Part shown: positions 58,640-64,000 of the stretch, piece after piece
Numbering within the stretch: position 1 is the first letter of the stretch
Layout: every line of letters begins with the position of its first letter
Assembly: GCA_007922305.1 (NCBI GenBank)
Contig: ML677334.1
Span: 21,749,697-21,813,696 of the forward strand
Source: Dermatemys mawii
Lineage: Eukaryota; Chordata; Testudines; Dermatemydidae
Direction: 5' to 3'
Length of the DNA stretch: 64,000 bases
Translations under genes and position numbers: made by a program
Notes under the pieces: generated by a model
The model's database searches: none
What the model was told of the DNA's origin: nothing
Seen by the model: only the letters and a program-made list of their open reading frames with translations

Positions 58640-59440
58640 GGATTGTCAAACAGTTGAAAAAATTAATCACGATTAAATGCAGTTGTAATTGCACTGTTAA
58701 ACAATAATAGACTACCATTTATTTAATTTTTTTGGATGCTTTCTATATTTTAAAATATATTGAATTCTGTTACAACAGAATACAAAATGTACAGTGTTCG
58801 CTTTATTATTTTTATTACAAATATTTGCAGTGTAAAAAAGATAAATATTTCTCAGTTCTCATACAAGTAATATAGTACAACCTCTTTATCATGAAAGTGC
58901 AGTTTACAAACGTAGAATTTTTTTCATAACTGCACTGAAATAAAACAGTGTAAAACTTTAGAGCCTATAAGTCCACTCAGTCCTACTTCTTGTTCAGCCA
59001 GTTACTAAGACAAACAGTTTACATTTATGGGAGATAATGCTGCCCACTTCTTAGTTACATTGTTACCTAAAAGTGAGAACAGGCATTCCCATGGCACTGT
59101 TGTAGCTGACGTTGCCAGATATGCTAAACATTCATATGCCCCTTCATGATTTGACCCCCATTCCATGAGTCTATGCTGATAAATGGTTATGCTTGACAAT
59201 TATCCAAAGCAGAGTGCACTGATGCACGTTCATTTTTATCATCTGAGTTTAGATGCCACCAACAGAAGGTTGATTTTCTTCTTTGGTGGTTTGAGTTCTG
59301 TAGTTTCTGCATTGGAGCGTTGCTCTTTTAAGGCTTCTGACAGCATGTTCCACATGTTATCCCTGTCAGATTTTGGAAGGTACTTCAGATTTTTAAACCT
59401 TGGGTCGAATGCTGTAGCTAGCTGTCTTTAGAATCTCACA
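58640..59440 (-). pseudogene. hAT transposase C-terminal relic (ZBED/hATC type)
   Basis: On the minus strand, two parts of a hAT transposase are readable. At about 59250-59430 the reading TAFDPRFKNLKYLPKSD, then MWNMLSEALKEQ and PPKKKINLLLVAS includes the family's A-x-D-P-R-F-K motif, followed by a TGA. At 59005-59199 the dimerisation domain reads HEGAYECLAYLA, SATTVPWECLFSLLGN, then KKWAALSPINVN, where active members have ATTVPCERLFS. The Cys/Arg pair is altered and frames are broken, so it is dead. Left of it (58640-59000) is the element's AT-rich 3' part (attaatcacgattaaatgca). It lies in intron 1 of the unidentified gene. Confidence 0.8.
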
Positions 59441-59915
59441 TTAGCCTGGGTGGGCAGGGGATGGCAGATTCCACGCCTCCCTGGAAAAGGAGACATCCCC
59501 CTCCCTCAGCTCATAGGCAGACGCATGGACTGGCGGCCAGTTCAGCAGCTGTCATTGGCTGGGAGCCATGGCCAGTGGTAGCTGTGGGGACGGTGCTTGC
59601 AGGCAGAGGCAGTGTGCAGAGCTTCCTGGCCTTGCCTTCAAGCTAGGAGCTGAGGGATGGGGATATTGCTGTTTCTGGGGAGCCCCCCAAGGTAAGCACT
59701 GCCTAGAGCCCTCACACCCTCCTGTGCCCCAGCCCTAACCCCCTTTCCAGACCCAAACACCTGCTGCTGCTGGGGGAGATGGGCACTGCAGGAGGTGCTG
59801 CTTGGGGAGACTCCTCTAGCAGCGGCTTGTGTGCCTGATCTGGTGGCGCACCAGACACTGCAGAAGTCATGAAAAGTCATGGAATCCGTGACCTCCATCA
59901 CAAGCTTGCAGCCTT
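59441..59915. repeat. GC-rich repeat segment beside the hAT relic
   Basis: GC-rich block from cctgggtgggcaggggatgg to aagtcatggaatccgtgacc and catcacaagcttgcagcctt. The right part resembles a reptile transposon end as I recall it. Probably an internal part of, or an insertion into, the neighbouring hAT. Class uncertain. Confidence 0.35.
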
Positions 59916-60406
59916 AATCATACGATATAGTTCTTGTTTCCTCTCTGAACCTCTTGAACAGTAGTGTCTGATTTGGATTGAAGCGTCTTCTATTTAAATT
60001 CCTGTTTGCCACTAGGAATTTTAAAAAGTTGTAAACTAGATTTTTTTCTCTCTTTGGTACCTATTGAATAAGATGCAGTGTAAAATTTGTTTATCTTGTT
60101 AGGAGCAGTTCCTCCACTTTCTCTGACATAATTTACTGCTGTCACAAATTATAACAAGGATGAAGAAGAAGCTGATAAGAAATAGAGTGCTGCTCATTTA
60201 CATACAAATATTTTGATAATAGGAAAGAATATTTAGAGATAATATGTGATTGAGCTGTGGCTAGTCAGACGTTGACACACATAGGTAGCGCCTTTTTAAA
60301 CTCAATTGATCTGCTCACTTGTAGCTATATTGGCTGTTTAGTTCTCAAAGTAGTAACTGTTACTAACTAAAATTGTTACTGCATGTTATCAGTTTTCTCT
60401 TGTTAG

Positions 60407-60492
60407 AATTAAAGAACCAGTGCATCTATTGGAAAGTGATCTGGACTTTTCCATTAAAAGAATTAAAGTATTAAAAGAATTGTTAGCTCTTG
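60407..60492 (+). CDS. Unidentified gene, second coding exon
   Basis: Acceptor ttttctcttgttag before AATTAAAG; donor CTTG|GTAAGAG. One base completes Glu from exon 1, then the frame reads IKEPVHLLESDLDFSIKR and IKVLKELLALG, ending in phase 1. The other two frames contain stops, so the frame choice is forced and agrees with exon 1. The charged, Leu-rich pattern suggests helix. The longer frame reading through the donor (to 60686) is intron. Confidence 0.75.
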
Positions 60493-61141
60493 GTAAGAGA
60501 AACAATAGTGGGATTTATACAGGGTTAACTTTGGATCCTATTTTAAGGCTCTATCTTTCATATAAACTTCTGGCTAATAGGTGTCTTATATATTTGGACT
60601 ACCATTCCCCTTTTAGTTGTAGAAATGTAGAAGGTGTGCTTTGTGTTTCTCCGGCATCTTCAAAAGCGTCTTGTCTGCTAAAGTGAGTGATGGCGGAGAG
60701 AGACTTCTCTTATTCTACACTTCTCCTAGCCTTTACTTTTTGCGTTTTCCTCCCGTTTGAATAACTTTGGGATTTGCCTCTGTTGCTGTCCCCAGGATTC
60801 TGAATACCAGACATGAAATAGTTCTGTTAATTTCACTGTCTCTTCACTTGGCAAAACTAATAGTAGCAGCAGAGGCACTGGAGCAGTCTGTCTGTCTTCA
60901 AACTCAGGAGGATGATACTGTATTGGTTTGCACTCAGTTCCTATATGTGTTTTGTCTAGACTTAAGTGTTGGCTAACATTTAAAAATCCTTTTTTATTTT
61001 ATGCAGGGCAAGTTGTGTGAGCCCTAAGTCAACCACCTACACACAATGTGTTTAAAATAGGATTTGCTTTGTTTACACTAAAGTTTAAGTGTGTTAGCTA
61101 ACATAATTTTTTTTAAACATCTTTTATCTTATCTAGACAAG
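60493..61141 (+). other. Intron 2 of the unidentified gene
   Basis: Short intron between GTAAGAG and tatctagacaag. A cryptic exon-like stretch at about 60616-60683 (ccccttttag acceptor, aaag|gtgagt-like donor) does not keep the frame, so I leave it out. Confidence 0.5.
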
Positions 61142-61256
61142 GCCTTGGTGGAAGGTTATCTTTGCCAGTCATAAAATCTAGAAACTTCTTTTTAAATAGA
61201 AATTTAGATTCTGCAGAATGGGATAAAGTAGGTTCCTTCCTTGATAAGGCAAGTGG
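61142..61256 (+). CDS. Unidentified gene, third coding exon
   Basis: With acceptor tctagacaag before GCCTTGG, the two leading bases complete a Gly codon and the frame reads LGGRLSLPVIKSRNFFLN, then RNLDSAEWDKVGSFLDKASG, to a donor GG|GTATGTG. The obvious AG five bases upstream (tatctag before ACAAGG) would shift the frame into a stop, so the downstream AG is chosen; both may be seen in transcripts. Together the three exons give about 80 residues without a stop. Further exons must lie beyond the window, or be hidden before its end. I could not match the protein to a known family. Confidence 0.65.
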
Positions 61257-62199
61257 GTATGTGGATTTTTAAAATCTGCTTTTATTTACTGCAGTCTAAA
61301 AATATGCTACTGCCTAAGTCTAATATGCAGTTTAAAAACTACTATGAAATAGCAGTGCTAGATTGCATATGTTTAAATAGCCTGACTAGAAAATAAGATA
61401 TATGTTGCTTCAGAATGACTTACTGGTGGCAAATACTAGTGCTATTTATTGTTAGGGAATGTATTTATGTAAATTGCAGAATTAATAAATGTGATTAAAA
61501 TGTTACATTTGCAAAGTTAAAGACAGGAAATGTAAAAGTTACCCAACAAATATTTTAACTTTCACAATGTGTATAATACAGCTTCCTGGTTAAATGTGTA
61601 TATTATGGTATATATAATAAAACATATGCAATATAATGATATATGCAGTATCGCAGGGTTACTATTTCTTTTTTAATCTTTTCTGTTTTCTGACTTTTAC
61701 ATTTTATAAATGTAACCTTAATTTTGCATTAGTGATTGTTGGGGGATAGGGTTGCAACTGATAAATAATAATATATAAAAACCATGAATGAACCATTTCA
61801 GCTTCTAAAGAGACTAAAATGGGCGGGGGATGGGGAGAAACTGTCTTCCAGAGTTTTATCACACTCAGGATGTGCAGAGTATAAAATTGAGTGAGGTTAT
61901 ATAAGAAGCTGGTGGAAAAGCAGTTATAAGAACTATAAATCAAATACAGTGTGTAGTAATGTTCAGAATTTGCCATCTTGACACAACTGTAAAAAATTGA
62001 AGCAATGTTTACAGGATGGTGGCATTTATTAGAAGGTTCAAGTGTAAAAGTTTCATGATGTGGTGAAGCCGGACATGAGAACAAGTAGCATCACAAATGT
62101 AACAAAAGTCAAATTGAGTGTGGCATCCCTTCTAATGACGTCTGCACCCAATATGACTATTCTGAGGAAGATCTTTCTTGAAGAGGACTTCAGCAGAGG

Positions 62200-62345
62200 C
62201 TTAGGACTTGTCCACACAGGGAAATTTATCTGCATAACTATAATGGTTTTACTGAATTTTATGTTAAATGCAACCCTGTTCCCTAAGTCAATATAATTAA
62301 TTTGGTATAGTTATGCTGGTAAATTCCCCAGTGTAGGCATGCCTG
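62200..62345. mobile_element. MITE-like element
   Basis: Left end ggacttgtccacacagggaa with gcataactataatgg, and right end ggtatagttatgctggtaaa with ttccccagtgtaggcatgcc, are inverted over about 40 bases with mismatches. Typical of the TGTAGACAAG-ended group. Confidence 0.6.
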
Positions 62346-63049
62346 TAGTTATTTCTACTTCTGTGAGTTGAAGCTTGCCTGATAAGCTTATCTCTTTAAC
62401 ACTATTATTACATATGTTCCTTTTTGTTGTTTGGAGTCCAGAATAATTGCATCTTATTGTGTGAATAAAGTAAGAGGGAAATTTTAAGTCTGTGTATAGC
62501 TGAGGATATGAGCAGGATAGGGTCTGTCTTCCTCCACCCCCTGTAGGGAGCTCTTAATTTTTGTTTTGATTGCCAGTGTAATTTTTTGCCTACTTTCAGT
62601 CAAGAGTGACTGTTTATTAAAAATAATCATATACTATTTTGTGCCGTCCAGTTTTAAGTACCCAAAGATTTCACACTTTACTTGGAAGACAGATAAGCAG
62701 ATTCACGTGGCTTGCTGTCAGGAAGGTTTTTCTGCTCCTCGTTCTAAATTGTCCTTTTCTTAATTTATCCTTGTCCTTATCCTCACTTCTACCACTCAAT
62801 AGAAAAGCCTTTGCTTCCATAGTATTTACATCCTTTATATGCCAAGTTATGTGCATACTTAGGAAGAAAGATTAACACTACTTGCACTATCCTATATGGA
62901 CTGACTTATTTAGAATGGCTTCATCAGGTGCCTTGTGCAGTCCTTTGAAACAGAAACATACGGAGTACGTATTTTATCATTTGAAAATAATATGCATGCT
63001 TTAAAAAGGTTTAGCCTTGAATACATGAGTGGAATAGTAAATAAGATTC
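62346..63049. other. Intronic or flanking DNA, no exon found
   Basis: AT-rich. Overlapping frames on both strands at 62639-62875 and 62910-63132 show no domain. A next exon of the unidentified gene may lie here or beyond the window, but I cannot support one. Confidence 0.35.
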
Positions 63050-64000
63050 TCTTGGGGGAATTCTGTGCCAAAAAAATAATCTTTTCTGTGCACAGTATTT
63101 TAAAATTCTGCATATTTTATTTGTCAGAATAACACAGTGTAATTATGGCAATTTCAATTATTTTGGTAAATTATTTCAAAATAACTGTCAGTAAATATGT
63201 CTGTAACAATACAGACAACAAAAAAGATTCAGGAAATTTTGTTGTCAAATAGATTTTTTACTGGGCATATTAATTCTGAAATTTGGCTAGTCATTTAAAT
63301 TACAATATAGAAACATATTTTCTGCACCCCTCAGAAGCAGTACAAAAGTTTGGGGAAGTCAGGTTTCATGGAGGGTCTGAGGGCGAGGGAAGTAATTGCT
63401 GGGAAGAAGCCTGGGAGTGAACTTGGAGAGTTGTTTGGGTATAAGTTGGAGAAGTATGGAACAGGGCTGACCCCTAGACTCTCCCATTCAGTCAGGCACA
63501 TATGACCCTGACCCCATGTGTCCCTGCACCCCCACTCTCTGTTCAGCCAGGCATATCTGCACATGTCCCCACGTGTGTCTGCACCCTCCCTCAGCCAGGC
63601 ATAGCTGCCCCCCACTCAGCCGGGCATTGTTCCCCCCGATCCTCACATGGCCTTGTACCCCCACCTCCATTCAGCCTCTAGCTCAGTGTTGTCATCCCAC
63701 TAGCTCTTGTCTCTCTCCCTGCCCTTCTGAACCCCAGTCTGTGTGATTTTCCCTCCCTGTCAGCCATATATCCCCTGCTCTGTCCATGCCGCCATATTCC
63801 ATGCCTCATCGCTTGGCCCCACAGGCAGGATCTTTTCAGGAAGGCAACCTCTGCCCCCTCCCTCTTTGTGGCTGGCTGCTCTAGCCCATGAGCCAGCTGC
63901 ACTCTCTTCAGCACCACATCTGTCCCTAGTGAGCGAAAGGTGTAATTGCAGCTTCCCTTCACCTTCCCATCAGAATCAATTATTCTGTGGGGGAGGGAAA
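63050..64000 (+). mobile_element. hAT-like element running off the right edge
   Basis: Begins near cttgggggaattctgtgcca and ttttctgtgcacagtatttt, continues with aattattttggtaaattatt and ctgtaacaatacagacaaca, then turns GC-rich (gttcagccaggcatatctgc, repeated with variation from 63480 to 63620). I recall this as a reptile hAT-type element with an AT-rich head and a GC-rich body. The right terminus is not in the window, although attctgtgggggaggg near 63980 could be part of an end. Confidence 0.45.
63481..63630. repeat. Degenerate tandem segment cagccaggcat
   Basis: The motif cagtcaggcacatatg, cagccaggcatatctg, cagccaggcatagctg and cagccgggcattg recurs about every 40-60 bases, with c-rich spacers containing catgtgtccctgcacccc and cgtgtgtctgcaccctcc. 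It lies within the element at 63050-64000 and produces overlapping frames on both strands. Confidence 0.6.

Larger units (their letters stand above)
53643..60406 (+). other. Intron 1 of the unidentified gene
   Basis: About 6.8 kb between donor GTAAGAG and acceptor tctcttgttag. No exon was found inside. It holds Harbinger-like MITEs (54546-55300, 56632-57314, 57425-57697), a hAT inserted in one of them, a hAT transposase relic and a further repeat, listed separately. Confidence 0.6.

Noticed and set aside
60616..60683. Possible extra exon of the plus-strand gene (ccccttttag ... gtgagtg)
   Set aside because: Including it puts a stop in the frame carried from exon 2; the direct join of exons 2 and 3 stays open.
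1..64000. CRISPR array, toxin-antitoxin, phage or other prokaryotic system
   Set aside because: No regularly spaced identical repeats, no operon-like dense coding, and the sequence is clearly vertebrate by its repeats and introns.

Overview
This is vertebrate nuclear DNA, most likely from a turtle or a close non-avian reptile. The evidence is CR1 LINE 3' ends of the reptile/bird type on both strands, Penelope-like element (PLE) 3' tails, many short hAT and Harbinger-type non-autonomous transposons, MIR-like SINE fragments, split genes with GT/AG introns, and two CpG-island promoters in an AT-rich background. The species call is inference from repeat families recalled by eye. Nothing looks bacterial or phage-like, and I saw no CRISPR array, operon or defence system.

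Layout. Bases 1-25,700 are intergenic and repeat-rich: CR1 copies (315-622, 3143-3455, 4203-4503), hAT elements (4928-5233, 5518-6265), a mariner transposase relic (9640-10425), an LTR-like block with a short tandem array (14164-15589), and a PLE retrotransposon (16559-18044) inserted into a CR1 tail with its target duplication still readable. Bases 25,760-50,196 hold a minus-strand C2H2 zinc-finger gene. Three 3' exons (34619-34752, 29732-29855, 25760-25904) are intact and join in frame into canonical fingers. The large 5' exon (about 49112-50196) carries two in-frame stop sites, an apparent one-base frameshift and lost zinc ligands, so the locus looks like a decaying gene or unprocessed pseudogene. 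Its introns are full of transposons, including hAT elements at 30066-31175 and 35864-37303; the latter contains a 100-N assembly gap at 36581-36680. A 5' fragment of U2 snRNA lies antisense just past the large exon.

Bases 51.5-54.3 kb hold two CpG islands. The first may be the promoter of the zinc-finger gene. The second drives a plus-strand gene whose first three coding exons (53605-53642, 60407-60492, 61142-61256) join in frame; I do not recognise its product. The two genes would be transcribed divergently. The remaining sequence is more Harbinger- and hAT-derived DNA, with a hAT transposase C-terminal relic at 58640-59440 and an element running off the right edge.

Most open reading frames in the window are chance or lie inside repeats. 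The best leads are the zinc-finger locus with a damaged 5' half and a clean 3' half, and several nested insertions whose order can be read from their target-site duplications.
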